Assembly: GCA_964462945.1 (NCBI GenBank)
Contig: CAYWZW010000025.1
Span: forward strand, 1 to 61,607
DNA length: 61,607 bases
Source: GCA-020343675 sp964462945
GTDB lineage: Bacteria; Planctomycetota; Phycisphaerae; Sedimentisphaerales; Anaerobacaceae
Reading direction: 5' to 3'
Positions 51,024 to 59,755 of the stretch are shown piece after piece. The notes under the pieces were generated by a model. It saw only the letters and a program-made list of their open reading frames with translations, was not told the origin of the DNA and did not search any database. Numbering within the stretch: the stretch's first letter is position 1; each line of letters starts with the position of its first letter. The translations under genes and the position numbers were made by a program.

Positions 51024-51213
51024 GTTGAGGCGCATGGGGTGGGGATGAGCCCCTTGCCATTGACAGGATTTTCCGGAGGTGTTGGTTGCGTCCGCAGCTC
51101 TTTATGGTTTGGACAGTGAATTGATACCCCTTTTAGGGGTAGATAGACCTCGGCGAGGCAGTGTGGTCCACCGGTCTCCCCCCCAGCCGGTCCCACCACC
51201 TCGCCCTTTTTTT
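51024..51213 (+). ncRNA. candidate structured RNA, about 185 nt, 6S-like
   Basis: A promoter (50989-51017) is followed by a non-coding stretch ending in seven Ts (51207-51213). The ends pair: GGCG (51029-51032) with CGCC (51202-51205), then GG (51036-51037) with CC (51199-51200) and GGTGGG (51038-51043) with CCCACC-type 51192-51197. Internal hairpins include TACCCC...GGGGTA (51124-51142). Length, long closing stem and terminator position resemble 6S RNA; I do not recognise SRP RNA, RNase P or tmRNA cores. Identity unproved. Confidence 0.45.
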
Positions 51214-51271
51214 GCGCTTCTCTTAGGGTGACGCGGCGGCGGTGATCTGCTTCAGGGTGGCAGTGAGATGG

Positions 51272-51682
51272 TTACTCCCCGCGGATTTGAACGATCACCT
51301 TTCGGCTGCGCGGGCCGTCGAACTCACAGAAAAAAACACCCTGCCACGTGCCAAGCTGCAGAGTCCCGTCCTTAAGTGGAATTTGCTCGCTGCAGCCGAG
51401 CATGGAACTCTTGCAGTGGGCATCGGAATTGCCCTCGGAATGTCGATAACCCGAACGATGCTGGGGCAGTAATTGCTCCAATGTCAAAAGAATATCATGT
51501 GGAACGGATGGGTCGGCGTTTTCGTTGATGGTAATCGCCGCCGTCGTGTGGGGACAAAAAACAATTGCGTCACCGTCTGTTATGCCGGACGCGCTGACCA
51601 TAGACTGAACCCGGCTCGTGATATCAATCATCTGACAGCGTGATTTTGTGCTTACGCTAAACTGTTGTTGAATGATTTTCAT
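51272..51682 (-). CDS. YjbQ-family protein (UPF0047)
   Basis: 136 residues. FCPHTTAAITINENADPSVPHDILLTLEQLLP and GNSDAHCKSSMLG with LGTWQGVFFCEFDGPRSRKV match the secondary thiamine-phosphate synthase/YjbQ fold, with conserved His residues (about 46, 98). Enzymatic role is poorly settled. It is followed on the same strand (upstream) by the MgtE-like gene, 16 bases away. Confidence 0.92.
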   Translation of the reverse strand: MKIIQQQFSVSTKSRCQMIDITSRVQSMVSASGITDGDAIVFCPHTTAAITINENADPSVPHDILLTLEQLLPQHRSGYRHSEGNSDAHCKSSMLGCSEQIPLKDGTLQLGTWQGVFFCEFDGPRSRKVIVQIRGE

Positions 51683-51698
51683 TGCCGATCAGTCTGTA

Positions 51699-52688
51699 TC
51701 ATAGCAAAAGCGCTGCCATGGTGAAATAACATAACAACGTAAAAACGTCTGTCAAGGCAAGTGTAATCGGACCGGCGGCAATCTTAGGATCGAGCCGAAG
51801 CGCATGCAGCAAAGCCGGAACGCTCAAACCAAACAGGCACGCCGTGCATAGCGACAGCACGATACCCGAGCCAATCGCAACGGCAACCAACCCGCTTCCG
51901 CGCCATATCCACGCAATCAGCCCGACGATGGTCCCGCACGCGGTCCCCAGTAACATCGCCGTCAGTATCTCGCGTCGTAGTGCCTTGGCATACCAGCGCA
52001 AGCTCGGCCGTGACGTTCGCAGGACTTGAAGAGTGACCGTCATTGACTGAACGCTGACGCTCTCGCCCAATCCGAGCACCAGTGTCAGGAAAAAGGCCAA
52101 TGCCAAGGCCTGAGCCAAAGTCGCTTCGTAGGCGCTGGCGAGCAACGCGCACAACGTACCGCTGGCAATAGTCGCTAGCAGCCAGGGAAACCGAAAGTGG
52201 AATGCCTTGAGCGGCGAAGCACCCCGCACCTGCTCGATGCGAAGCCCGATGGATTCGAAAATCGTTTCGGACTGCTGACGCTCGGCGATGTCGAAAACCT
52301 CCTCAGTGAACAAGCTGACGTCCACAATGCCTACCATACGCTGCTGCTCGTCAACAACCGGGAATGCCAGAAACCTGTACATCACGAAGAATTCACAAGC
52401 TTCGAGCACCGTGACGGTGTGGGGGATGGAAACGACCCTGCTAATCATCACCTGCGAAATGGGTTTTTCCAGCTCCGCTGTAAGCAGACGCCGGGTCGGC
52501 ACGACACCCACTAATCGCTCAGCCTCATCGAGCACATAGAAATAGATGACCCGCTCTCCCACAGCCACCAGCCGTATCGCCGTAAGGGCATCCTGAACGG
52601 TCATATCGTGCCGCAGCGACGGATAATCCTTGCGGACGTGTTTTAAGATCGGATCATCCAGATGGATGGTGCACAACTCAGGAACCAA
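51699..52688 (-). CDS. MgtE-like magnesium transporter
   Basis: 329 residues. Two CBS domains (about 25-80 and 85-145: ISQVMISRVVSIPHTVTVLEACEFFVMYRFLAFPVVDEQQRMVGIVDV) are followed by the MgtE membrane domain with five segments (about 170-328). The GLGESVSVQSMTVTLQ and GPITLALTDVFTLLCYF stretches are the pore-lining motifs (Asn-Asp in other members reads TD here). The N-terminal MgtE_N superhelix of full-size MgtE is absent. TTG start with AAGGA upstream. Confidence 0.88.
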   Translation of the reverse strand: MVPELCTIHLDDPILKHVRKDYPSLRHDMTVQDALTAIRLVAVGERVIYFYVLDEAERLVGVVPTRRLLTAELEKPISQVMISRVVSIPHTVTVLEACEFFVMYRFLAFPVVDEQQRMVGIVDVSLFTEEVFDIAERQQSETIFESIGLRIEQVRGASPLKAFHFRFPWLLATIASGTLCALLASAYEATLAQALALAFFLTLVLGLGESVSVQSMTVTLQVLRTSRPSLRWYAKALRREILTAMLLGTACGTIVGLIAWIWRGSGLVAVAIGSGIVLSLCTACLFGLSVPALLHALRLDPKIAAGPITLALTDVFTLLCYFTMAALLL

Positions 52689-52783
52689 GCCTGCTTCCTT
52701 AAATATATAAAACTACGAAGATTACGTCCCATTCCTACATGGAATTCTTGTCATCCTTTGAGCCGGAAAACGACCCGAATTTC

Positions 52784-54643
52784 TCACATCTGTTCGACTA
52801 CGTCGATGCCTAAAAGGTCATGGAGGCCGTGCTTGATCGTTTTGGCGGTCAGGTCGCACAGCAGCAGTCTGGTGGGCCTTTTGTCCGGTCCGGCCGCCAG
52901 AACGGGACAGTTGGTATAAAACGCGCTGAACTTCTGCGAAAGCTCGTACAGATACGCCGTCAGATAATTGGGCCTGTAATCGGCCGCGGCGGCCTGGATC
53001 GCCTCGCCGTAGCGAATCAGGTGCTTGGCCAAGTCTAATTCAGCTTGCTCGGTCAGGCTCAGAGCTTTCACGCCGGCCAGCTCCGCTTCAATATCCACGT
53101 CTTTGCTCTGGGCCTTTCGCTCGATCGACTTTATCCGGGCGTAAGCATATTGCATGTACGGGGCCGTGTTTCCGTCCATGGCTAACATCTTATCGAAGCT
53201 GAAGACGTAATCGCTCGTGCGATTATTGGAGTAATCCGCGTATTTGACCGCGCCGATGCCGACGGCCTTGGCGATCTTGTCTTTTTCCTCGGGCGAAAGT
53301 CCCGGATTCTTCTCTTCGACGACCGCCATCGCGCGCTCCACCGCCTCGTCGAGCAGCTCTTTTAACTTCACATTCTCACCTGACCGCGTCTTTAATGGTG
53401 CACCATCCTCGCCTAAAACACTCCCGAACATGACGTGGACAAATTCTGTCTTCTGTGTTCTGTCTTCTGTATTCTGTCTTATATCCCACCCGGCCATTTC
53501 CGCCACTTTGAAGAGCATCTGGAAGTGCTGAATCTGCCGGGCATCGGTGACATAAATAATGGCGTCCGCCTGCAGCTCGTTGACCCGATACCGCAGCGCC
53601 GCCAGGTCCGTCGTCGCATAAAGATACGCCCCATCGGACTTTTGAATAATAAACGGTAACGGCTCATCCTCCTTGTTCTTAAACCCCGGCGGAAAAACAC
53701 AAACAGCATCCTCTGATTTTTCTGCTATTTTGCGTTTCAGCAATTCCTCGACAACGTCTTTTAGCATATCCTTATAGAAACTCTCACCCCGCACATCCTC
53801 CATGCTTAACTCAACACCCAGTTGATCGTATATCTGTTGGCATGCTTGTAACGTGATTTCTCGAGCTTTCCGCCAAGAACTAAGGCAGCCTGGCTGTCCA
53901 TGCTGCAATCCAAATAAAATCCCTCTCATATCTTTTTCAAATGTAGGATGGCCCGTTGCAAGAGCCTGATTAGATTTGATGTACAGTGACTCCAATTGAG
54001 AGAGAGACAGTTTAAGCCTCTTTATAGCCTCGATCTCCCAAGCTTGTATGTCATGTGCAATAAGATATTCGAGGTCCGGATTTAAACTGTTGGTAATGTT
54101 ATCACATTCAGTTACGATGGCTCTTACCACCATCGCCATCTGAACGCCCCAGTCGCCGATGTGGTTTTGGCGGATGACTTTGTGGCCCTGACATTCGAGG
54201 GTTCGGCAGATACAATCGCCGATGATGGTGCTTCGCAGATGGCCGACGTGCATCTGCTTGGCAATGTTCGGGCTGGAAAAATCAACGACAATCGTTTTCG
54301 GCTCGGCCGCTTTTTCTATCCCAATGCCGGCGGGGTCCTTGCTGATTTCGAGCAATTCGCCGGTCACGAACTCGGCCCTGAGCCGCAAATTGATAAATCC
54401 GGGTCCGGCCACCTCAGGCGGCTCGCAGATGTCGCCAAGGTCCAGATTCTTCACGACTTCCTCGGCTAACTTGCGCGGGTTGGTCTTGATCTGCTTGGCC
54501 AGCGCCATGACGCCGTTGACCTGGTAATCGCCAAACCTGGCATCCGTCGCCGGCCGGACAATAGCCGCACAATCCGGGCGCCCCGTGGCCGCAACCATCG
54601 CCGCAGAGATCCTTTGCTCAAGAGTATCAAGAACCGGTTTCAT
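52784..54643 (-). CDS. argS: arginine--tRNA ligase
   Basis: 619 residues, class I. The N-terminal Add1 domain precedes SSPNIAKQMHVGHLRSTIIG (HIGH-type, about 120-139); TLEDVRGESFYKDML, YLYATTDLAALRYR, VTDARQIQHFQMLFKVAEMAGW and GSVLGEDGAPLKTRSGENVKLKELLDEA follow; the DALR anticodon domain ends the protein. It charges tRNA-Arg. Five perfect heptamers (53444-53478) encode RQNTEDRTQKTE after AGWD, where other ArgRS go from AGW to the HVxFG segment in only a few residues. Confidence 0.96.
   Translation of the reverse strand: MKPVLDTLEQRISAAMVAATGRPDCAAIVRPATDARFGDYQVNGVMALAKQIKTNPRKLAEEVVKNLDLGDICEPPEVAGPGFINLRLRAEFVTGELLEISKDPAGIGIEKAAEPKTIVVDFSSPNIAKQMHVGHLRSTIIGDCICRTLECQGHKVIRQNHIGDWGVQMAMVVRAIVTECDNITNSLNPDLEYLIAHDIQAWEIEAIKRLKLSLSQLESLYIKSNQALATGHPTFEKDMRGILFGLQHGQPGCLSSWRKAREITLQACQQIYDQLGVELSMEDVRGESFYKDMLKDVVEELLKRKIAEKSEDAVCVFPPGFKNKEDEPLPFIIQKSDGAYLYATTDLAALRYRVNELQADAIIYVTDARQIQHFQMLFKVAEMAGWDIRQNTEDRTQKTEFVHVMFGSVLGEDGAPLKTRSGENVKLKELLDEAVERAMAVVEEKNPGLSPEEKDKIAKAVGIGAVKYADYSNNRTSDYVFSFDKMLAMDGNTAPYMQYAYARIKSIERKAQSKDVDIEAELAGVKALSLTEQAELDLAKHLIRYGEAIQAAAADYRPNYLTAYLYELSQKFSAFYTNCPVLAAGPDKRPTRLLLCDLTAKTIKHGLHDLLGIDVVEQM
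53444..53478. repeat. in-frame heptamer array inside argS
   Basis: Five consecutive units on the plus strand: TTCTGTC, TTCTGTG, TTCTGTC, TTCTGTA, TTCTGTC. They encode residues about 389-400 of ArgRS. Confidence 0.85.
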
Positions 54644-54678
54644 TCTTTAGCCGCAGAGAACATATTCAATTCATTTTC

Positions 54679-55758
54679 AGCCACAGAGGGCACAGAGAAC
54701 ACAGAGAATTTATCATAGCTGCTTCCTCAATAGCTCCAGGCAATCACAGGGATATATCAGAGTGTCGTAACGCTCTTTATGTCCGTCCGAATCCGCTCTT
54801 CTGCCGGACCGGATGGTATGCAGGATGTCCGCTATTTCTTTATCCATCATGCCAAATGCCGTGCCATAGACCTGACAGCTTGGAGGTATTACTCCATGCA
54901 GCCCGAGGACTTCCATGTTTTCCGGTGCATACCCAAAACCAAGAAAGAGTATTTGTTCAGCTTGGCTAAGAACGTCTTGAGCCTCTGTCAACTGCTGGTT
55001 TTGTTTCTCTTCATATATTGTTCTGATATTTTGCGACGCACTGTACAGAAGTGACTCGCTAATTGGAGGCCGGTAATCAACACCCTCATTGGAATCCTGC
55101 CACTTCAGCGGCGTAATTTGCCCGTAGATATGCAGAATCTTCAGACTTTTCAGGCACTCAACGACCTGGGCTTCCGGAACCTGGGTGAAGGAGTTACGAA
55201 GGCTTTCATATAGGAAGTACTCCAGAGACCGGTCATAATTGAACGTAATGAATGTGACTTTGCCCTCGGAAAAATCTGGGAGGTCATCCTTGCCGACTAA
55301 CCCTGCCGTAAGGCGGTCAAATAAATATGAATACCAATCTCCTCCCTGGAAATCCTTCCTCTGCAAATACCGCTCCAATGTGGTCTCATCCCGCCGGTGT
55401 TTGTATGCCTCCTGCACCCATTCGGCCCGTTCTCGAAACTGACTTCGCTCTTCGGCACTGAAAATCTCAAAGGCTATAATGTACTTTCCGATCGGTGCAA
55501 GATTTGGATTCCTTGCCATGAAAAGGTCTATCGACTTTGTGCTTGAGTTCTCGAATTTTTTTCTGAAGTTACCGAGTTCTCTTTCTTGCCGGGGGCCTTG
55601 CACTGATTCGCTCATCCTTGGCTTGTTCGTGGACAAACATATGTACTCTCGAAGATGCGATCCCGACGGGTAACCATAAGGACAACTTGCGCCGGCACCT
55701 AAGATAAAAACTGTCTTTTTATCTAACATTCTCTGTGTTCTCTGTGCCCTCTGTGGCT
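54679..55758. mobile_element. single-gene cassette flanked by a perfect 31-bp inverted repeat (SIR2-like)
   Basis: The left arm 54679-54709 (AGCCACAGAGGG...CACAGAGAAT) is the exact inverse of the right arm 55728-55758 (ATTCTCTGTG...CTGTGGCT). Each arm is three 9-base CACAGAGRR units. The arms lie within four bases of the cargo stop and overlap the first two bases of its ATG. The cassette sits between rsfS and argS, which are co-oriented with the cargo. No transposase. Confidence 0.75.
54713..55729 (-). CDS. SIR2-like domain protein, cargo of repeat-flanked cassette
   Basis: 338 residues. TVFILGAGASCPYGYPSG (about 6-23) is the NAD-binding loop of SIR2-like proteins; ITFNYDRSLE (Asn164) and LHIYGQI (His200) supply the catalytic Asn and His; FLGFGYAPEN is the C-terminal nucleotide motif. 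Family members cleave or bind NAD; many free-standing SIR2-like proteins serve in antiphage abortive infection (established for Thoeris, DSR), but a defence role here is inference. No partner gene is present. The ribosome-binding site, if any, lies in the repeat itself (ACAGAG before ATG). Confidence 0.82.
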   Translation of the reverse strand: MLDKKTVFILGAGASCPYGYPSGSHLREYICLSTNKPRMSESVQGPRQERELGNFRKKFENSSTKSIDLFMARNPNLAPIGKYIIAFEIFSAEERSQFRERAEWVQEAYKHRRDETTLERYLQRKDFQGGDWYSYLFDRLTAGLVGKDDLPDFSEGKVTFITFNYDRSLEYFLYESLRNSFTQVPEAQVVECLKSLKILHIYGQITPLKWQDSNEGVDYRPPISESLLYSASQNIRTIYEEKQNQQLTEAQDVLSQAEQILFLGFGYAPENMEVLGLHGVIPPSCQVYGTAFGMMDKEIADILHTIRSGRRADSDGHKERYDTLIYPCDCLELLRKQL

Positions 55759-55792
55759 AATACATCTTCTTCGTCTCGGTGGCTGTATTTTT

Positions 55793-56155
55793 TCAATCAT
55801 CAATAGTCAATTTTTCTGCGTCTCCCCAGAGAAATTCCAGGTTGTAGTAATCGCGGTACTGTTCATCAAAGAGATGGATCACGACGTCGATGAAATCCAG
55901 CAGGATCCATCGCCCCTGTTCGTAGCCGGCCCTGCCGAAACGCTGCATGTCTGCCTCTCTGGCGGCGTCACTGATCTCGTCGGCGACGGCACGCATCTGC
56001 CTGCCGCTGGTGCCGGTGGCGATGACAAAATAGTCGGTCGCCGGCGAGATGCCCCTCAAGTCCAGAACCACGATTTCGCTGCAATGGCGCTCGGCGGCGA
56101 CTTTGGCCGCCGCCAGTGCAAAAGCCTTTGCCTTCCGGTTTTGTCTCTTCCTCAA
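55793..56155 (-). CDS. rsfS: ribosome silencing factor RsfS
   Basis: 120 residues. VLDLRGISPATDYFVIATGTSGRQMRAVADEI, GYEQGRWILLDFIDVVIHLFDEQYRDYYNLEFLWGDA are diagnostic. It binds uL14 and blocks subunit joining in starvation. It probably formed an operon with argS before the SIR2 cassette inserted between them (inference from co-orientation). Confidence 0.96.
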   Translation of the reverse strand: MRKRQNRKAKAFALAAAKVAAERHCSEIVVLDLRGISPATDYFVIATGTSGRQMRAVADEISDAAREADMQRFGRAGYEQGRWILLDFIDVVIHLFDEQYRDYYNLEFLWGDAEKLTIDD

Positions 56156-56173
56156 ATCCTATATCCTCGTTTC

Positions 56174-56205
56174 AAATAAAAAGGGGCGGCCGATTCAGCC
56201 ACCCC
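56174..56205 (-). terminator. rho-independent terminator of the pyrophosphatase gene
   Basis: On the minus strand GGGGTGGC pairs with GCCGCCCC around a 7-base loop, followed by TTTTTATTT, 67 bases after the hppA stop and just before rsfS. Confidence 0.82.
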
Positions 56206-56271
56206 GTATAGATACATGTATTGAATGACTGTGTCAAGCGGCTGTCCGGCGTGCACTCGCGGCGGACCGGC

Positions 56272-58680
56272 TCATTTGCCCATTCCAAGCCAATTGGAGA
56301 CGACCGGCCCGAATTTGACGATCACGCCCGAAAAGACCACGCTGACCATACACATCAGCTTAATCAGGATGTTCATGCTCGGCCCGGATGTATCCTTGAA
56401 CGGGTCGCCGACCGTGTCTCCGACCACCGCTGCCTTATGAGCGGGCGAGCCTTTGCCGCCGTGCGCGCCTCTTTCGATATACTTCTTGGCGTTGTCCCAC
56501 GTGCCGCCGGCGTTATTGAGGGTCACCGCCAGCGCAAAGCCGCACGACATAGCCCCCGCCAGAAGCCCCATCACGCCTTCCACGCCTAACAGCAGCCCCG
56601 TCGCCACCGGCGCGATAATCGCCATCAAAGACGGCAGTATCATCTCGCGCTGAGCGCCGGCGGTCGAGATGGCCACGCACTCTGCGTAACTGGGCTTTTC
56701 CGTGCCCTTCATAATGCCCGGTCTTTCCCGGAATTGCCGCCGGACCTCGTTGACCATTTTGCCCGCGGCGCGCCCGACCGCTTTCATTGCCATTGCCGCA
56801 AACACGAACGCCATCATGCACCCGATGAAGAGGCCGCCCAGCAGCTTGGGGTTCATGATCGTCAGGTGATAAGCGTTGACAAACTCCATAATATCGGCGG
56901 TCCTGGCATTGATTGCGTCGGCGACGCCGTCTTTGCCGGAGAAGGCCACCTGCCCGACTCGGAAGATGCCGTCGGCACTTTCATTTGCCAGTCTGGAAAT
57001 CCAGATCCGCACCTCCTCGATGTAGGCAGCCAGAAGCGCCAGCGCCGTCAAAGCCGCCGAGCCGATGGCAAAGCCCTTGCCCGTAGCCGCAGTCGTGTTA
57101 CCGAGCGAATCGAGTGCATCGGTTCTTTGGCGGACCTCGGGGGCCAGGTGGCTCATTTCGGCATTGCCGCCGGCGTTATCGGCAATCGGGCCGTAGGCGT
57201 CGGTTGCCAGCGTGATGCCGAGCGTGGCCAGCATCCCGACCGCCGAAAAGCCGATGCCGTAAAGCCCCATCACCATATTCGTAAACCCCCCGGCGGAACC
57301 GTACGCACACAGAATTGCCACCACAATCGTTATTACGGGCAAGCACGAGGAATACATCCCCGTGGCAAATCCGTCGATAATTGTCGTCGCCGCCCCCATC
57401 GGGGCCTGGTCGGCGACCCCGCGAGTGGGCGAATAGGTATCGGACGTATAGTATTCGGTAAACAGGCCGATGAGAACACCTCCAATCAGACCCGATACGA
57501 CGGCACCGAAAACGCCCCAGCTTATCCAGCCGGCCAGAACAAGCCCGATGACGGCCACCAGGATCAGCGCCGGGCTGCTCAAGGTTCCTAGCCGCAGGGC
57601 GCGCAGGAGATTCCGCTGGGAGGCGTCTTCCTTGCAGCGGACAAAGAAGATGCCCAGGATCGAAAGAAGCGTGCCTATCCCGGCGACAATCATCGGCGAA
57701 AGCACGGCCTTCAGCGGGTCCATTCCGTATTGTGACAGAACGCGCATCGGCAGCGCTGCGCCGAGCGCCGCTGTTGCCAGGATTGAGCCGCAGTAGCTTT
57801 CATAGAGGTCTGCACCCATACCGGCCACGTCGCCGACGTTATCGCCGACGTTGTCAGCGATGACGGCGGGGTTGCGCGGGTCGTCCTCGGGAATGCCGGC
57901 CTCGACTTTGCCGACCAGGTCCGCCCCGACGTCCGCCGACTTGGTAAATATGCCGCCGCCGACGCGGGCAAACAGAGCCTGCGTCGAAGCACCCATTCCG
58001 AAGGTCAGCATCGTGGTGGTCATCTCGGCCAGCTTCGTGTCGGGATTCATGCCCGCGTGCACCAGCGCCACGCCGAAGAGTCTAAGACCATCGGCCATGT
58101 GCTCGGCCGTATAGACTAATTTGTCCAAAATCAGGTACCACAGCGAAATATCCAGCAGACCAAAGCCAACCACGACCAGTCCCATCACAGAGCCGGAGCG
58201 GAACGCAACCTGCAAAGCTCGATTGAGACTGACCGTCGCGCCCTGTGCCGTTCTGCTCGATGCGTTGGTTGCGGTTTTCATTCCCAGAAAACCACACAGG
58301 CCGCTAAAGAACCCGCCCGTAAGAAAAGCCACCGGCACAAACGGATTCTGAATGCCGAAGTACGCCAAGGCGCCGAAAATAAGGCTCAGCACCACAAATA
58401 TCAACGCCACCACGCTGTACTGCCTGAAAAGGTATGCATAAGCGCCTTCACGAACGTACGAAGCTATCTTTTCCATCGTTTCGTTGCCTTTGGGCGCCTG
58501 TGTCATCTGCTTGTAGAATATGTAGGCAAAGACCAGTGCCGCAATCGAAGACAACGGTGCAATCCACCAGCCCAACGGGGTGCCCGTCCGGCCTGCTTGG
58601 GAGCTTTCCGCCGCCATGGCCGCCGAACTGAAGGCAAAAACGGGCGCTGACAGTGCAACGATACTCCTTATGGTTTTCAC
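56272..58680 (-). CDS. hppA: K+-dependent membrane-bound pyrophosphatase
   Basis: 802 residues, about 16 membrane segments. It pumps H+ or Na+ across the membrane using pyrophosphate. GIPEDDPRNPAVIADNVGDNVGDVAGMGADLYESY (about 262-296) is the substrate/metal site; DNAGGNAEMS (501-510) and the C-terminal GDTVGDPFKDTSGPS follow. GNTTAATGKGFAIG (527-540) has Ala531 and Gly534, the signature of the K+-dependent subfamily (K+-independent enzymes have Lys here). An additional N-terminal segment with a signal-like stretch (about 1-24) is present. GTG start, AAAGGAG upstream. H+ or Na+ cannot be told by eye. Confidence 0.95.
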   Translation of the reverse strand: MKTIRSIVALSAPVFAFSSAAMAAESSQAGRTGTPLGWWIAPLSSIAALVFAYIFYKQMTQAPKGNETMEKIASYVREGAYAYLFRQYSVVALIFVVLSLIFGALAYFGIQNPFVPVAFLTGGFFSGLCGFLGMKTATNASSRTAQGATVSLNRALQVAFRSGSVMGLVVVGFGLLDISLWYLILDKLVYTAEHMADGLRLFGVALVHAGMNPDTKLAEMTTTMLTFGMGASTQALFARVGGGIFTKSADVGADLVGKVEAGIPEDDPRNPAVIADNVGDNVGDVAGMGADLYESYCGSILATAALGAALPMRVLSQYGMDPLKAVLSPMIVAGIGTLLSILGIFFVRCKEDASQRNLLRALRLGTLSSPALILVAVIGLVLAGWISWGVFGAVVSGLIGGVLIGLFTEYYTSDTYSPTRGVADQAPMGAATTIIDGFATGMYSSCLPVITIVVAILCAYGSAGGFTNMVMGLYGIGFSAVGMLATLGITLATDAYGPIADNAGGNAEMSHLAPEVRQRTDALDSLGNTTAATGKGFAIGSAALTALALLAAYIEEVRIWISRLANESADGIFRVGQVAFSGKDGVADAINARTADIMEFVNAYHLTIMNPKLLGGLFIGCMMAFVFAAMAMKAVGRAAGKMVNEVRRQFRERPGIMKGTEKPSYAECVAISTAGAQREMILPSLMAIIAPVATGLLLGVEGVMGLLAGAMSCGFALAVTLNNAGGTWDNAKKYIERGAHGGKGSPAHKAAVVGDTVGDPFKDTSGPSMNILIKLMCMVSVVFSGVIVKFGPVVSNWLGMGK

Positions 58681-58870
58681 TTCTTTCGCTCCTTTTGAAT
58701 TTAGATACAGTTCCCGCCCGAACGACAGATATGAGAATCCGTGCAGTTTAACGAAGGAGAGTTGTTCTTCAACTGGTTTTCTCTCATGTTTGAGAATCCC
58801 GGCGCAAATGCTCCTTGGCTCGAGGAGGTCAAGTCCGCACAGCGCCTTTGCCGTGCAGAACGGAGGCTAC

Positions 58871-59707
58871 TCAGTGATTCAGATAAATGATGATGCCGGC
58901 TAAGATTAGGATGCAGGCCACGCAAACGCTGATAGCCGCGATAAATATCCACATGAAACGTTTGCTCTGCTTGGACATGATGTATTTGAGGTATCTGTCG
59001 CTGGCCGCAAACGTCTTGCTCATTTGGATGATGCCGTCGGTCTGGCCGATGGTGCTCTCGTTGAGCTTGCACAGAGTCTCGTTGAAATTGTTGAAGCTCT
59101 CGGTCATTTGGACATCGATATCGGCCGCGGCGGCGAGCTGATGGTCGATATTCACCAGGGCATCGGTCTGTTTGGCGGTTTCGGTCGGGATTTTTTCAAC
59201 GGCGTCGATGAACCGCTCGTTCTTGGCCGCGGCCCCTTTGAGCTGATCGAGAAGCTGCTCGGTGATCCGTTTTTGGCTCTCCACAACAGCCGGAAAGCTC
59301 TCGAGCAGGCCAGGCAGTCGTTCAATCCGGCCCATCAAATCCTCGTGCTGGCTCGCCTGGCGGCTCAAATGCTCGTTGATTCCCTGCAACTGCTCGACGA
59401 GCTTATCAAAGCCCTGCTGGAGCCTTTCGAGCGACTCTTGTCTGTCGGCGGGCGGGACGGCTCTGACGACCCCTGCTTCCGCAGGGGCAAGCTTGCCCCC
59501 GTGAAAACGGGGGCTATCGCCGCCAGCATTGCCGGTCGCGTCGGCAAGCGGCTCGGCGGTCCCCGGCAAGGCCGACGCAGAGTCCTCGTCAGGGTCCAGG
59601 CTGATCAGGCCGTCATCATTGAGCTGGGGCTGACCAGATGGGTCTGTGAACACCTTATGGTCCCGCAGCCACCTCATTGCGTCAGCCCAAAACTCTTTCA
59701 CAGTCAT
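58871..59707 (-). CDS. uncharacterised coiled-coil protein with C-terminal membrane anchor
   Basis: 278 residues. An N-terminal segment (VKEFWADAMRWLRDHKVFTDPSG), a low-complexity linker (about 35-85), a long helical coiled coil (about 90-240: LQQGFDKLVEQLQGINEHLSRQ, LTEQLLDQLKGAAAKNERF) and a single C-terminal membrane segment (about 253-275). The arrangement suggests a tail-anchored scaffold, methyl-accepting-like but without a signalling motif. AGGAG supports the start. Residues about 65-80 are encoded by a double palindromic repeat (59470-59513). Confidence 0.78.
   Translation of the reverse strand: MTVKEFWADAMRWLRDHKVFTDPSGQPQLNDDGLISLDPDEDSASALPGTAEPLADATGNAGGDSPRFHGGKLAPAEAGVVRAVPPADRQESLERLQQGFDKLVEQLQGINEHLSRQASQHEDLMGRIERLPGLLESFPAVVESQKRITEQLLDQLKGAAAKNERFIDAVEKIPTETAKQTDALVNIDHQLAAAADIDVQMTESFNNFNETLCKLNESTIGQTDGIIQMSKTFAASDRYLKYIMSKQSKRFMWIFIAAISVCVACILILAGIIIYLNH
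59470..59513. repeat. in-frame double palindrome in coiled-coil gene
   Basis: CCCCTGC/GCAGGGG (59470-59476, 59481-59487) and CCCCCGT/ACGGGGG (59496-59502, 59507-59513) are joined by the self-complementary CAAGCTTG. It is open in the gene's frame and codes for SPRFHGGKLAPAEAG. Confidence 0.75.
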
Positions 59708-59719
59708 CTCTAAACTCCT

Positions 59720-59755
59720 GACTCGTCTCGGCAAAGGCTCGAGCTGTAGCCGGAC
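59720..59755 (+). repeat. REP-like palindrome, family A copy 3
   Basis: GACTCGTCTCGGCAAAGGCTC continues GAGCTGTAGCCGGAC, close to the copies at 11556 and 28756. It lies immediately upstream of the start of the minus-strand coiled-coil gene, next to its ribosome-binding site. Confidence 0.6.

Noticed and set aside
51024..51213. SRP RNA, tmRNA or RNase P RNA
   Set aside because: The SRP GGAAG/AGCAG loop, tmRNA tRNA-like ends and the RNase P GAGGAAAGTCC core are all absent.
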